From contig CAYPQM010000007.1 of NCBI GenBank assembly GCA_964412845.1, positions 7,263-71,262 on the forward strand: a stretch of 64,000 bases of DNA, given 5' to 3'. The notes beneath the pieces are model-generated. The model made no database searches. It had not been told where the DNA came from and worked only from the letters and a program-made list of their open reading frames with translations. Positions 17,321 through 26,909 of the stretch are shown in pieces; the stretch's first letter is position 1, and the number at the start of each line of letters is the position of its first letter. The stretch is from JAWWPY01 sp964412845. Lineage in GTDB: Bacteria > Actinomycetota > Actinomycetes > Streptosporangiales > Streptosporangiaceae. Made by a program: the position numbers and the translations under genes.

Positions 17321-17722
17321 TCATTGCTGCGCCCATAGCCGGCCAGGCTCCGGCACTTGGTCCCCGTGCCAGGGCTCATTCAGTGCCAGTCCAGGCGTGC
17401 CATCCCAGCCGACGATCCGCAGCACCGTCTCTAGTTCCGGCGAGAGCCGGTGCAGCACGACGCGCCTTCGGCTGCCCTTGCCGTCGTGGTCAGCCCCGGT
17501 GACGCAGATGATCGCCCGCAAGCCCGCAAGATCACAGTACGCGACCTGGGCGAAGTCGAAATGTATCTCGTTATGCCCGTCCGCCGCCGTTTCCAGCGCG
17601 CCGACCAGACCGGGATAAGTGGACTCATCAATTTCACCGGCCAGGGCCACGATGGGTGGGCTGCCTGACCGGGTGATCCGCAACACCCCGTCGTCGTATA
17701 CGGCATACTCGCTGACCGTCAC
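17321..17722 (-). CDS. STAS-domain anti-sigma factor antagonist, lacking the phosphorylatable Ser
   Basis: GTG start at 17722 after a G-rich site; 133 residues. The core has the STAS fold pattern PPIVALAGEIDESTYPGL and AQVAYCDLAGLRAIICV. In SpoIIAA/RsbV proteins this loop is D-S-S-G with the second Ser phosphorylated by the kinase; here it is D-L-A-G, so the acceptor Ser is missing. It would behave as a permanently unphosphorylated antagonist or a structural partner. It is co-transcribed with the MEDS-HATPase gene and lies about 0.9 kb from a SigB-family gene on the opposite strand. Confidence 0.9.
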   Translation of the reverse strand: MTVSEYAVYDDGVLRITRSGSPPIVALAGEIDESTYPGLVGALETAADGHNEIHFDFAQVAYCDLAGLRAIICVTGADHDGKGSRRRVVLHRLSPELETVLRIVGWDGTPGLALNEPWHGDQVPEPGRLWAQQ

Positions 17723-18155
17723 GGTCGATTCACCCCCTTGGCACCCATCAGCGCCTTTCGTAAGCGATTTCTGGTGAGGGCGCGGAGACTGAGCGGACAA
17801 GCCTGCCTGGGTGGAGACCTGCGGGACGCTCAGGGTACCCGGAAGACGCCGATATGCGCGCACTACGCAATTGCCTCCCGGCCGGGGGGACGTGGCCAGC
17901 GCGCCGGTGCGTGGCAAGGTGTTTGAGTTGCTGGCTGAGGGGGAGTTCGCACCGGCAACAGCCCTGAAAACCCGGGAGGTCATCGTGTCAACCGGGACCG
18001 TCGTCACTGTTGCCATGCATCTCGGCCGCCGGCCAGGACGCGTTGCGGCCTAGCGCCGCCCACAAGCAATGATGTTCCCCACCGGAGCAGGCCAGCGCCC
18101 GCAGCGCAGCGAGCGCGAGGCGGCCGGGCCAGCGCTGCCGGAGGCCCCAGATCGC

Positions 18156-18550
18156 GAGGTTGGTTCGGTGGAGGTTGGGCTGAGTGTGTTGCTGGAGGCG
18201 TGTGAGCGGGCGGTGGAGGGGATTGGGTCGTCGGTTCCGGCGGTGCAGTTGCGTGCGTTGCTGGTGATTGATGGGGCGGGGAGCTTGAACCTGAATCAGC
18301 TGGCGCGGGGGCTGGGGGCGTCAGCGTCGGCGTCGAGCAGGCTGTGTGACCGGATGGCGGTGGCGGGGTTGGTGACGCGGGAGCGGGCGGCGGGGAGCCG
18401 GCGGGAGATTGTGCTGGTGCTGACGGAGTCGGGGCGGCGGCTGGCGGAGTGGGTGCGGGGGCAGCGGCGGGCGGCGCTGGATGAGTTGCTGGGGGCGATG
18501 GGCGCGGAGGGCCGGGATGCGCTGCGGCGCGGATTGCGCGCGCTGTCCGC
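18156..18550. repeat. 395-bp perfect direct repeat, copy A (MarR gene body)
   Basis: Bases 18156-18550 are identical, by base-by-base reading, to 23099-23493 in the same orientation, 4943 bp apart. The repeat begins at the GAGG of the ribosome site, includes the GTG start and almost the whole MarR coding region, and ends within the last few codons. The flanks are unrelated, and no terminal inverted repeats or target duplications were seen. Confidence 0.95.
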
Positions 18551-18563
18551 CGGGCCTGGCTGA
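18168..18563 (+). CDS. MarR-family transcriptional regulator (copy A)
   Basis: The GTG at 18168 has GAGG eight bases upstream and lies inside the duplicated block, so it is preferred over the ATG at 18069, whose leader is not shared by the second copy. The protein has 131 residues: a dimerisation helix (VEVGLSVLLEACERAVEGI), winged helix (LNLNQLARGLGASASASS, RLCDRMAVAGLVTRE), wing (GSRREIVLVLTESGRRLAEW) and C-terminal helix. Codon use is rich in G-ending and T-rich codons (GTG, GTT, CTG, GGG), unlike the C-ending preference of neighbours. It sits between the STAS/RsbA pair and a SigB-like gene. Confidence 0.88.
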   Translation: MEVGLSVLLEACERAVEGIGSSVPAVQLRALLVIDGAGSLNLNQLARGLGASASASSRLCDRMAVAGLVTRERAAGSRREIVLVLTESGRRLAEWVRGQRRAALDELLGAMGAEGRDALRRGLRALSAGPG

Positions 18564-18640
18564 CTGCTCACTGCGGCCTGCCGCGGCCGTCCCGGCAACC
18601 GGGGGTTGCATCGCCCGGGGGATCGTGAGAACATTTCCGT

Positions 18641-19564
18641 ATGGAAACACTTGCTGCAAGGAAAGTCGCTTCCAGGACTCCCAGCCGGGGGCCGGCCGCC
18701 CTGGCCAGTGTGACCCCCCGCGACCTGGAGAGCCTCGAAGGCGCAGAGCTTGAGGCCCATGAGCGGCTCGAAGACCTGGACAGCCGTGAAGACGCCGAAC
18801 TGCTCGGCATCGTCCGGTCGCAGCCGCACGGCAGTGCGCGGCGGGAGGCGGCCTGCGAGCTGCTGGTCAGCCGCCACCACGGGCTGGTGCGCTCCTGCGT
18901 CTACCGGTACAAGCGCAGCCCGGAGCCGACCGAGGACCTCATGCAGGTCGGGTACGTCGGGCTGCTGAAGGCAATCAACAATTTCGACCCGCAGTTCGGG
19001 CACAGCCTGGCCGCGTACGCGCAGCCGTGCATCAGCGGTGAGATCAAGCGGTATTTCCGTGACAAGCGGTGGCAGGTGCGCGTCGAGCGCCCGGTGCAGG
19101 AACTGCTGCTTGAGGTGCGGAAAGCGACGAATGAGCTGATCCAGCAGCTCGGCCACGCCCCGTCTGCCGCCGAACTGGCCGGGCACCTGGGGGCCAGCGA
19201 AGCTGACGTCCGGGAGGCGCTGCGGGCCGACATGCTCCTGCAGCCGTCCTCGCTGGACGCGCCAATGGCCGGCCAGCCGGAGGCAGCCAGCCTGGCCGAC
19301 CTGCTTGGTGCTGATGACCCGCAGGTGGAGCACACGCTGTCCATGGAGGCACTCGCCGCCCACTGGGAAGAGCTGCCGCACCGGGAGCAGACGATCCTGC
19401 TCCTGCGCTTCTACGGCGACATGACCCAGGCTGAGATCGGCAAGAAGCTCGGGATTTCGCAGATGCATGTCTCCCGGCTCCTCGCGCACGCCCTCAGCTA
19501 CCTGCGCGGGCGCATCCTGGGCCCGAACGAGCAGGACGGCCCGGAACTCGCCGCCACCGCGTAG
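18641..19564 (+). CDS. SigB/SigF-family RNA polymerase sigma factor
   Basis: The 307-residue protein has an about 60-residue N-terminal extension followed by region 2 (EDLMQVGYVGLLKAINNFDP, SLAAYAQPCISGEIKRYFRD), region 3 (LLEVRKATNELIQQLGHAP) and region 4 (LPHREQTILLLRFYGDMTQAEIGKKLGISQMHVSRLL). This is the SigB/F/G general stress and sporulation family, normally controlled by RsbW-type anti-sigma kinases. The nearest such elements are the STAS and MEDS-HATPase pair at 16315-17722. The ATG at 18641 has only a weak ribosome site. Confidence 0.95.
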   Translation: METLAARKVASRTPSRGPAALASVTPRDLESLEGAELEAHERLEDLDSREDAELLGIVRSQPHGSARREAACELLVSRHHGLVRSCVYRYKRSPEPTEDLMQVGYVGLLKAINNFDPQFGHSLAAYAQPCISGEIKRYFRDKRWQVRVERPVQELLLEVRKATNELIQQLGHAPSAAELAGHLGASEADVREALRADMLLQPSSLDAPMAGQPEAASLADLLGADDPQVEHTLSMEALAAHWEELPHREQTILLLRFYGDMTQAEIGKKLGISQMHVSRLLAHALSYLRGRILGPNEQDGPELAATA

Positions 19565-19907
19565 TCCGGCGAGCCTGCCCCGCCCTGGCCGCCAGTCCGG
19601 GCGGGACGCTGTCCGGTCCCGGCTCGCGGCCCATGTCCCGGCTCGCGCCGCATAAGGCACGACGCGCAGGCCACTGCTTTATTGAACTCCGCCATGAAAC
19701 CCGGTGTAAAGCTCATCTCGGCGGGTAGCCATGGGTCTTCGTTGCTGAAGGGGGCCAGTTCGTGGCAGGTAGCAGGTTTAACACAATGCGTTATAGCTGT
19801 CATGCACAATCCGCCACCGGTATCGATAATAATCCGGCCACGGCGGCGCGGTGCGTGCCCGCGAATTATGAAATTCATTTGGATAACTGCCCGGTAATGC
19901 GCGGCAT
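19565..19907. other. 343-bp intergenic interval, locally AT-richer, with possible minus-strand small ORF
   Basis: The stretch from about 19670 to 19905 is AT-richer than its surroundings and should hold the promoter of the acyl-CoA dehydrogenase operon starting at 19908. On the minus strand an open frame from ATG 19803 encodes a short Cys-containing peptide (HCVKPATCHELAPFSNED ... ACASCLMRRE) faintly like a degenerate WhiB core; it has no clear ribosome site and runs antisense into the sigma gene. I do not call it a gene. Confidence 0.4.
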
Positions 19908-20909
19908 ATGACCTCCGCTGACGCAGACCGCGGTTACCCGGACCAGACCGGCCTGCCGGCCTGGCAGCGCGTCGCGGTCGCGTTTGCCGCGGCGGTCGAG
20001 TCGGGCCGGCTCGACCTGCCGGTGCCGGGGAGCGGGCGGACCCGGGAGCGCTGGGCGGCGTTCGCGGACCTGGCCGAGGAAGATTTGTCGCTGGCCAGGC
20101 TCGGTGAGGGGCACGCCGACGCGCTGGCGATCCTGGCTGAGCTGGGCGGGCCCCGGCCCCGGGCGGGCCGCCGGTGGGGCGTGTGGGCGGCGAACCCACC
20201 TGGTCCCAGCCTCCAAGCCACCCGGACCGAAGGCGGCTGGCGGCTGCGGGGTACCAAGCAGTACTGTTCCGGGGCGCGCGCTTGCACTCATGCCCTGGTC
20301 ACGGCGGCGGCTGCCGACGGCATGCGGCTGTTCGCCGTCACTACAGCAGCCCTGACGCCCTACTTTGGGACCTGGCCGGCCACCGGCATGGCCGGGAGCG
20401 ACACCCTGGACGTGGGCTTCGCCGACATTCTCGCCGAACCGGTCGGGCCGCCCGGAGGCTACGTTGACCGGCCCGGATTCACCCACGGCGGCGTCGGCGT
20501 CGCGGCCTGCTGGTACGGCGGGGCCCGGTCGGTCGGCCGGACCCTGCTCGCCGTGGCGGGAAAGCGGGACGTCGGGCCGCATGCGCTGGCCCACCTGGGC
20601 GCGGTGGACATCGGACTGGGCGCCGCGCGAGCCGCCCTCGACCAGGCCGCGGATCAGATCGACGCCGATCCGGGCGACCAGGCGAACACCGGCCGCGGCC
20701 GCGCCCTGCGGGTGCGGGCTCTGGTCGAGGCCGTCGCCACGGACGTCTGCGCCCGGGTCGGCCGGGCGCTGGGGGCCGGGCCGCTGTGTCACGACGAGGC
20801 GCACGGCCGCACGGTCGCGGATCTGGCCGTCTATCTGCGGCAGCACCATGCGGAACGGGACCTCGCCGAGTTGGGTGCGCTGGTCACCGAGCGGGGCACC
20901 GAGTGGTGA
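19908..20909 (+). CDS. Acyl-CoA dehydrogenase-like flavoprotein
   Basis: The 333-residue protein is shorter than classical acyl-CoA dehydrogenases (about 380). The middle beta domain is recognisable (LQATRTEGGWRLRGTKQYCSGA, then FAVTTAALTP) and a C-terminal helical bundle follows, containing GVAACWYGGARSVGRTLL and ADLAVYLRQHHAERDL. I could not place the catalytic Glu. It is the first gene of a tight four-gene operon with a PIG-L deacetylase, NodS-like methyltransferase and GT2. Its stop overlaps the next start by 4 nt. A role in oxidising or handling an acyl group for the pathway is inferred from context only. No clear Shine-Dalgarno precedes ATG 19908. Confidence 0.8.
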   Translation: MTSADADRGYPDQTGLPAWQRVAVAFAAAVESGRLDLPVPGSGRTRERWAAFADLAEEDLSLARLGEGHADALAILAELGGPRPRAGRRWGVWAANPPGPSLQATRTEGGWRLRGTKQYCSGARACTHALVTAAAADGMRLFAVTTAALTPYFGTWPATGMAGSDTLDVGFADILAEPVGPPGGYVDRPGFTHGGVGVAACWYGGARSVGRTLLAVAGKRDVGPHALAHLGAVDIGLGAARAALDQAADQIDADPGDQANTGRGRALRVRALVEAVATDVCARVGRALGAGPLCHDEAHGRTVADLAVYLRQHHAERDLAELGALVTERGTEW

Positions 20910-21634
20910 GCCTGGCCGCCGGCAACCCCATCGAGGCACCAGGTACCGATGAGGAGACCTGGCGCAACTGGCCTGAGCTGGCCCGGCTGCCTGCCCTCGA
21001 TGTCTCGGCCTGGACCAGCGCGGTCATCGTCGCGGCTCATCCCGACGACGAGGTACTCGGCGTAGGCGGGATCATGTCCGTCCTGGCTGCCGCGGGCGCC
21101 CGGCTGCGGCTCGTCTCCGTCACCGACGGGGAGGCATCTCATCCGGGCATCGCTGAACCAGAGGCGCTGGCCCAGCGCAGGGCCGCCGAGACCGCCGGCG
21201 CGCTGCGCGTGCTTGGCGCGCAGGCGGCCGATGTGGTCCGGCTGCGATTGCCCGACGCGGGACTGAGCACCCGGGAGGACGACATCACCGCGCTGCTGGC
21301 GGAGTACCTCGGCGGGTTCGACGTCTGCCTCGCTCCCTGGGAGAAAGACGTGCACGCCGACCATGAAGTGGTGGGCCGGGCGGCCCGCGGGGCCAGCGAG
21401 CACACGATGTTCTACCCGATCTGGATGTGGCACTGGGCGCGGCCCGGCGACCCCGGCCCGCCGTGGGGCCGGGCCGTCCGCGTCCCGCTTCCGCTGGCGG
21501 TAGCCGCCCGGAAGCGGGACGCGATCCGCTGCTTCGCCAGCCAACTGGAGAACCGGGACGCCAGCACCGGGCCCGTGCTGGCCCCCGGCGTAGTCGCGCA
21601 CTTCACCCGCGGCCAGGAGGTGCTCTTCCAGTGA
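20906..21634 (+). CDS. PIG-L family N-acetylglucosamine-type deacetylase
   Basis: The 242-residue protein starts at GTG 20906, overlapping the upstream TGA as GTGA. It has the PIG-L zinc motif AAHPDDEVLGVGG and the second metal-binding segment DVHADHEVVGRAA, with WEKDVHADH as in LmbE-type deacetylases. These Zn2+ enzymes remove acetyl from N-acetylglucosamine-containing conjugates (MshB, PIG-L). In this operon the freed amine would be available to the NodS-like methyltransferase encoded next. The exact substrate is unknown. Confidence 0.92.
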   Translation: MSLAAGNPIEAPGTDEETWRNWPELARLPALDVSAWTSAVIVAAHPDDEVLGVGGIMSVLAAAGARLRLVSVTDGEASHPGIAEPEALAQRRAAETAGALRVLGAQAADVVRLRLPDAGLSTREDDITALLAEYLGGFDVCLAPWEKDVHADHEVVGRAARGASEHTMFYPIWMWHWARPGDPGPPWGRAVRVPLPLAVAARKRDAIRCFASQLENRDASTGPVLAPGVVAHFTRGQEVLFQ

Positions 21635-21635
21635 T

Positions 21636-22250
21636 ATGTCGATGACTCTGGGACCGGGCTACTTCGACGAGCTTTACGCCGCCTCGCCCGACCCGTGGGA
21701 ATTTGCCACCCGCTGGTACGAGGCGCGCAAGTACGCGATCAGCCTCGCCCTGCTGCCCGCCGAGCGCTACGGCGACGCCTTCGAGCCCGGCTGCTCGATC
21801 GGGGTGTTCACCGAATTGCTGGCTCCGCGCTGTGACCGGCTGCTGTCCTGCGACGGGGCCGCGGCGGCGGTGCACCGTGCCGCCCTGCGGACCGCGCCTT
21901 TGCCGAACGTCGAAGTGCAGCGCCGGGTCATCCCGCGCGACTGGCCAGCAGGCGGGTTCGACCTCATTGTCTTCTCCGAGTTCCTCTACTACTTCGCTGG
22001 AGATGATCTTGACCGGGTGCTGAACCTGGGCGTGGCCGCCCTGCGCCCGGGCGGGAGCCTGCTCGCGGTGCACTGGCGGCACCCGGTGGCGGACTACCCA
22101 CGCAGCGGCGACGACGTGCACCATGTGCTGGCCGGCCATCCGGGGCTGGCCCGGCTCGTCGGCCTGCGGGAACCGGACTTCCTCGCCGAGGTGTACGTCC
22201 GCGCGGACGGCGGGGCGGTATCGGTGGCCAGGGCCGGGGGACTGCTGTGA
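21636..22250 (+). CDS. NodS-like SAM-dependent N-methyltransferase
   Basis: The 204-residue class I methyltransferase has the SAM loop DAFEPGCSIGVFTELLA and FSEFLYYF, with LRPGGSLLAVHWRHPV after the core. The N-terminal FDELYAASPDPWEF and YEARKYAISLALLP match the pattern of NodS family proteins, which N-methylate deacetylated glucosamine in rhizobial Nod factor biosynthesis. It starts one base after the PIG-L stop codon and its stop overlaps the GT2 start. Similarity to NodS is my recognition of the family pattern, not a search result. Confidence 0.88.
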   Translation: MSMTLGPGYFDELYAASPDPWEFATRWYEARKYAISLALLPAERYGDAFEPGCSIGVFTELLAPRCDRLLSCDGAAAAVHRAALRTAPLPNVEVQRRVIPRDWPAGGFDLIVFSEFLYYFAGDDLDRVLNLGVAALRPGGSLLAVHWRHPVADYPRSGDDVHHVLAGHPGLARLVGLREPDFLAEVYVRADGGAVSVARAGGLL

Positions 22251-22948
22251 TCAAGGCCATCGGGGTGGTGGTGCCCGCGCACAACGAGGAGGACCTGCTG
22301 CTCGCCTGCCTGACCGCCGTCCGGCAGGCGGCCCGTGCGCTCCCCGGGATGCCTGTGCACCTGGTCGTGGTGGCCGATGCGTGCACCGACCGGACCGCGG
22401 ACTGTGCCCGGCGTGCGGGGGCCGTCGTGCTGGAAATCCGCGCCCGCAGCGTTGGCGCGGCGCGAGAGGCGGGCATGCGTGAAGTGCTCAGCCGGACGCG
22501 GCAGCCAGATCCCGCGGACATCTGGCTGGCGACAACCGATGCCGACACGATCGTCCCGCCCGGCTGGCTCAGCCAGCACATGCAGTACGCCGATGCTGGC
22601 TGGGATGCGGTCGTCGGGACCGTGACGGTGACCGACTGGGCCGGGCACCCGCCCGAGGTGCCGCCTCGCTTCTACCAGCGCTACGGCAACGGCCAGGGCA
22701 CCCATCCGCACGTGCACGGGGCCAATCTCGGCTTCAGCGCCCGGGCGTACCTCGCGGCCGGTGGCTTCAGGCCGAGCCCTACCGCGGAGGACCATGCGCT
22801 GGTCGAGTCGCTCAGGGCCGCGGGCGCCGCCATCCTGCGCACCACGGAGGTCAACGTGGTGACCTCAGCCCGCCGCCAGGCGCGTGCACCGCGCGGTTTC
22901 GGTCACTTTCTCGCCACCCTCGCCGCACCCCAGCCCGGCCCGACCTGA
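22247..22948 (+). CDS. Family 2 glycosyltransferase
   Basis: The 233-residue GT-A enzyme has VVVPAHNEEDLLLACL at the N-terminus, a VADACTDRTAD nucleotide-binding segment, a DxD-type TTDADTIVPPGWL metal site and HGANLGFSARAYLAAGGF in the acceptor region. It has no membrane segments. GTG 22247 overlaps the methyltransferase TGA by 4 nt, closing the operon. It would transfer a sugar from a UDP- or GDP-sugar donor. With the deacetylase and methyltransferase it suggests assembly or remodelling of an amino-sugar conjugate. Confidence 0.92.
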   Translation: MIKAIGVVVPAHNEEDLLLACLTAVRQAARALPGMPVHLVVVADACTDRTADCARRAGAVVLEIRARSVGAAREAGMREVLSRTRQPDPADIWLATTDADTIVPPGWLSQHMQYADAGWDAVVGTVTVTDWAGHPPEVPPRFYQRYGNGQGTHPHVHGANLGFSARAYLAAGGFRPSPTAEDHALVESLRAAGAAILRTTEVNVVTSARRQARAPRGFGHFLATLAAPQPGPT

Positions 22949-23098
22949 GCAGGGGCCGATGGTGGCACCGGGATTCAGAAGGCCCGCACTGTTGACACTG
23001 GTAAACTATTGCACCGTTGTCTCGCGACCGCGCAGTGGGATTGCTGGTGGTAATGGGTGGGGTCTGAGGTGGCGCCGGATGCCGGCCATAGGCACCTG

Positions 23099-23493
23099 GA
23101 GGTTGGTTCGGTGGAGGTTGGGCTGAGTGTGTTGCTGGAGGCGTGTGAGCGGGCGGTGGAGGGGATTGGGTCGTCGGTTCCGGCGGTGCAGTTGCGTGCG
23201 TTGCTGGTGATTGATGGGGCGGGGAGCTTGAACCTGAATCAGCTGGCGCGGGGGCTGGGGGCGTCAGCGTCGGCGTCGAGCAGGCTGTGTGACCGGATGG
23301 CGGTGGCGGGGTTGGTGACGCGGGAGCGGGCGGCGGGGAGCCGGCGGGAGATTGTGCTGGTGCTGACGGAGTCGGGGCGGCGGCTGGCGGAGTGGGTGCG
23401 GGGGCAGCGGCGGGCGGCGCTGGATGAGTTGCTGGGGGCGATGGGCGCGGAGGGCCGGGATGCGCTGCGGCGCGGATTGCGCGCGCTGTCCGC
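23099..23493. repeat. 395-bp perfect direct repeat, copy B (MarR gene body)
   Basis: Identical to 18156-18550 in the same orientation. The identity starts at the ribosome site and stops at the ALSA codons near the 3' end; upstream and downstream sequence is unrelated to copy A. Full identity including silent positions implies a recent duplication or ongoing gene conversion. Confidence 0.95.
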
Positions 23494-23512
23494 GCCGCCA
23501 CCACCGGCCTGA
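23111..23512 (+). CDS. MarR-family transcriptional regulator (copy B)
   Basis: GTG 23111 corresponds exactly to GTG 18168 of copy A. The 133-residue product is identical to copy A except for the C-terminal tail (ALSAPPPPA instead of ALSAGPG). A consensus-like TTGACA occurs at 22992-22997 upstream, without an obvious -10. The gene precedes a WhiB gene and a phosphatase/kinase operon, so both copies sit beside stress-signalling loci. Because the two proteins share the same DNA-binding domain they must share the same operator. Confidence 0.88.
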   Translation: MEVGLSVLLEACERAVEGIGSSVPAVQLRALLVIDGAGSLNLNQLARGLGASASASSRLCDRMAVAGLVTRERAAGSRREIVLVLTESGRRLAEWVRGQRRAALDELLGAMGAEGRDALRRGLRALSAPPPPA

Positions 23513-23603
23513 CGGGCAGATCCGCGACGATGCATAACGTGACCCCGGCGGGGCAGTGGATGGGACCAGCAATGACCGTAACCGTCCCACTGAGGGTGTG
23601 CTG

Positions 23604-23888
23604 ATGAACTCGCCTGCTGCCGCTGACGGGAGACTGGCCTGGCTCGACCTGGGAGCCTGCCGGGACGAGGATCCTGATCTGTTCTTCCCCATCGCCTCGG
23701 CCGGGCCAGGCGTGGCTCAGGTGGCGGCAGCCAAAGCGGTCTGTGCCCGATGCGCGGTACGGGAAGCGTGCTTGCATTTCGCTCTTGAAACGCATCAGGG
23801 CAGCGGGGTATGGGGCGGCATGAGCGAGGAGGAGCGCCGGGCAATCCGGCGGAGCCACCGCGATCAGCCGGCCCAGCTGGCGGGCTGA
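23604..23888 (+). CDS. WhiB-family iron-sulfur transcription regulator
   Basis: The 94-residue protein has the four canonical cluster cysteines Cys19, Cys47, Cys50 and Cys56 (GACRDEDPDLFFP, AVCARCAVREACLHFALE), the GVWGG turn and a basic C-terminal helix (SEEERRAIRR). These proteins bind a 4Fe-4S cluster that senses O2 or NO and usually act by contacting sigma region 4. The ATG at 23604 has a GAGGG site; GTG 23598 is an alternative. It stands between the MarR copy and the PP2C operon. Confidence 0.96.
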   Translation: MNSPAAADGRLAWLDLGACRDEDPDLFFPIASAGPGVAQVAAAKAVCARCAVREACLHFALETHQGSGVWGGMSEEERRAIRRSHRDQPAQLAG

Positions 23889-24014
23889 GGCGTGATCTTG
23901 CCCGCCGCCTCCCCGGTGTCTGGGGCCAGCTGGCGATTACAGGTTCATTGGTCGTTTTGGTGGTTAGTGTCAGTCGCGGATAAGCTCCTCGCCCCCGGCG
24001 AGGGACCAGGGCGC

Positions 24015-24025
24015 AAAGGAGGTGA
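24015..24025 (+). promoter_or_regulatory. Perfect extended Shine-Dalgarno deciding the phosphatase start
   Basis: AAAGGAGGTGA is complementary to the full anti-Shine-Dalgarno end of 16S rRNA. It places the start at GTG 24028, with a short spacer, rather than the GTG at 24022 that lies inside it. Such an extended site implies high-efficiency translation of the following operon. Confidence 0.85.
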
Positions 24026-24027
24026 CC

Positions 24028-25274
24028 GTGACGACTCCGACCAGCGTTTCACCGCCTCAGGCCGCCGAGAGCGCGGTCCCCGAGGGCACCCCGGAAGAGG
24101 GCAGCTCGGCGTGGCTCACCGAGCCCGAGACGCTGCTGCTGGTCGAGGATGATCCGGGGGACGTGGTCCTGGTCGAGGAGCTACTCGTCGACAGCGGCCT
24201 GCGGGCGACGATGTCCTGGGCGCGCTCGCTGGCTGAGGCGAAGAACCTGCTGAAGCGCGAAGCCGTGCCCAGCTGCATTCTGCTCGACCTGCATCTCCCC
24301 GACGCCCAGGGGATGGAAGCGGTCACCCAGCTGCTGGCCGCGGCCCCGCGTGCGGCGGTCGTGGTGCTGACCGGGCTGGCCGAGGAGAGCGCGGGACTCG
24401 CGGCGGTCGCGGCCGGTGCCCAGGATTACCTGGTCAAGGGGCAGGCGGCAGCGGATGCCTTCGGCCGGGCGATCCGTTACGCCGCGCAGCGCAAGCACGT
24501 CGAGCAGGCATCGGCGGCACTGCAGCTCAGCGCGCTGCAAGCCGAGGAGAACGCCCGGCTGGAGCGTGGCCTGCTGCCGACCCCGCTGGTCCGCACGAGC
24601 GAACTCGAGATGGTGACCCGCTACCGGCCCGGCCGGGCGCAGGCGCTGCTCGGCGGCGACTTCTACGACATCGTCGAGACTTCCGACGGCATCGTGCATG
24701 CGGTGATCGGCGATGTATCCGGGCACGGCGCGGCCGAGGCGGCCGTCGGCGTCTGCCTCCGGGTCGCCTGGCGATCCCTCGTGCTCGCCGGGACGCCGGC
24801 CCCAGCGGTGATCGAACTGCTGGAGCAGATGCTGGTCGCCGAGCGGGAGGGTGAGCACGTCTTCGCCACCCTCACCCACCTGGCTTTCGCGCCGGACCGG
24901 CGCAGTGTGCGAATCCTGCGGGCCGGTCACCCGGGGCTGCTGCTCCGCACGGTGGGCGGCGTCGAGCTGATCGAGGGGGAGGGCGGGCCGGCGCTGGGCC
25001 TCATCCCGGGCCTGGCCTGGCAGGAAGAAGAGATGCTGCTGCCCGGCGGGGCCGGCCTGGTGCTGTTCACCGACGGGCTGTTCGAGGGACGCACCGGCCC
25101 TGGAAGCCAGCGGCTGGGCGAGGAGGGGCTGCTGGCCATGGCCCGGGACCTGGCCGCACTGCCTGCCGCGGCGTTCGTGGACGCGCTGATCGAACGGACC
25201 GAGGCGGCGGCCAGCAGCTACGGAGGCCTCGCCGACGATGTCGCCGTCGTCCACCTCAGGTGGGCGGTGGCCGG

Positions 25275-25278
<4 letters not shown>
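24028..25278 (+). CDS. Response-regulator-coupled PP2C (SpoIIE/RsbU-type) phosphatase
   Basis: The 416-residue protein has an N-terminal receiver domain (LLLVEDDPGDVVLVEELL, phospho-acceptor in ILLDLHLPD, VVLTGLAEE, YLVKG), a coiled linker with RLERGLLP, and a C-terminal PPM phosphatase. The phosphatase motifs are GGDFYDIV, IGDVSGHGAAEA, FTDGLFEGR and ADDVAVV. Such enzymes dephosphorylate STAS antagonists and so release a stress sigma factor; receiver phosphorylation would gate activity. The ATGA overlap with the histidine kinase gene suggests that kinase supplies the phosphoryl signal. Confidence 0.93.

Positions 25279-26905
<1,627 letters not shown>

Positions 26906-26909
<4 letters not shown>

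Noticed and set aside
18296..19660. 454-codon minus frame opposite the SigB-like gene
   Set aside because: Shadow of the sigma-factor gene; no ribosome site or domain.
23239..23844. Minus-strand frames opposite MarR copy B and WhiB
   Set aside because: The same antisense peptide appears at copy A because the DNA is duplicated, not because it is a conserved protein.
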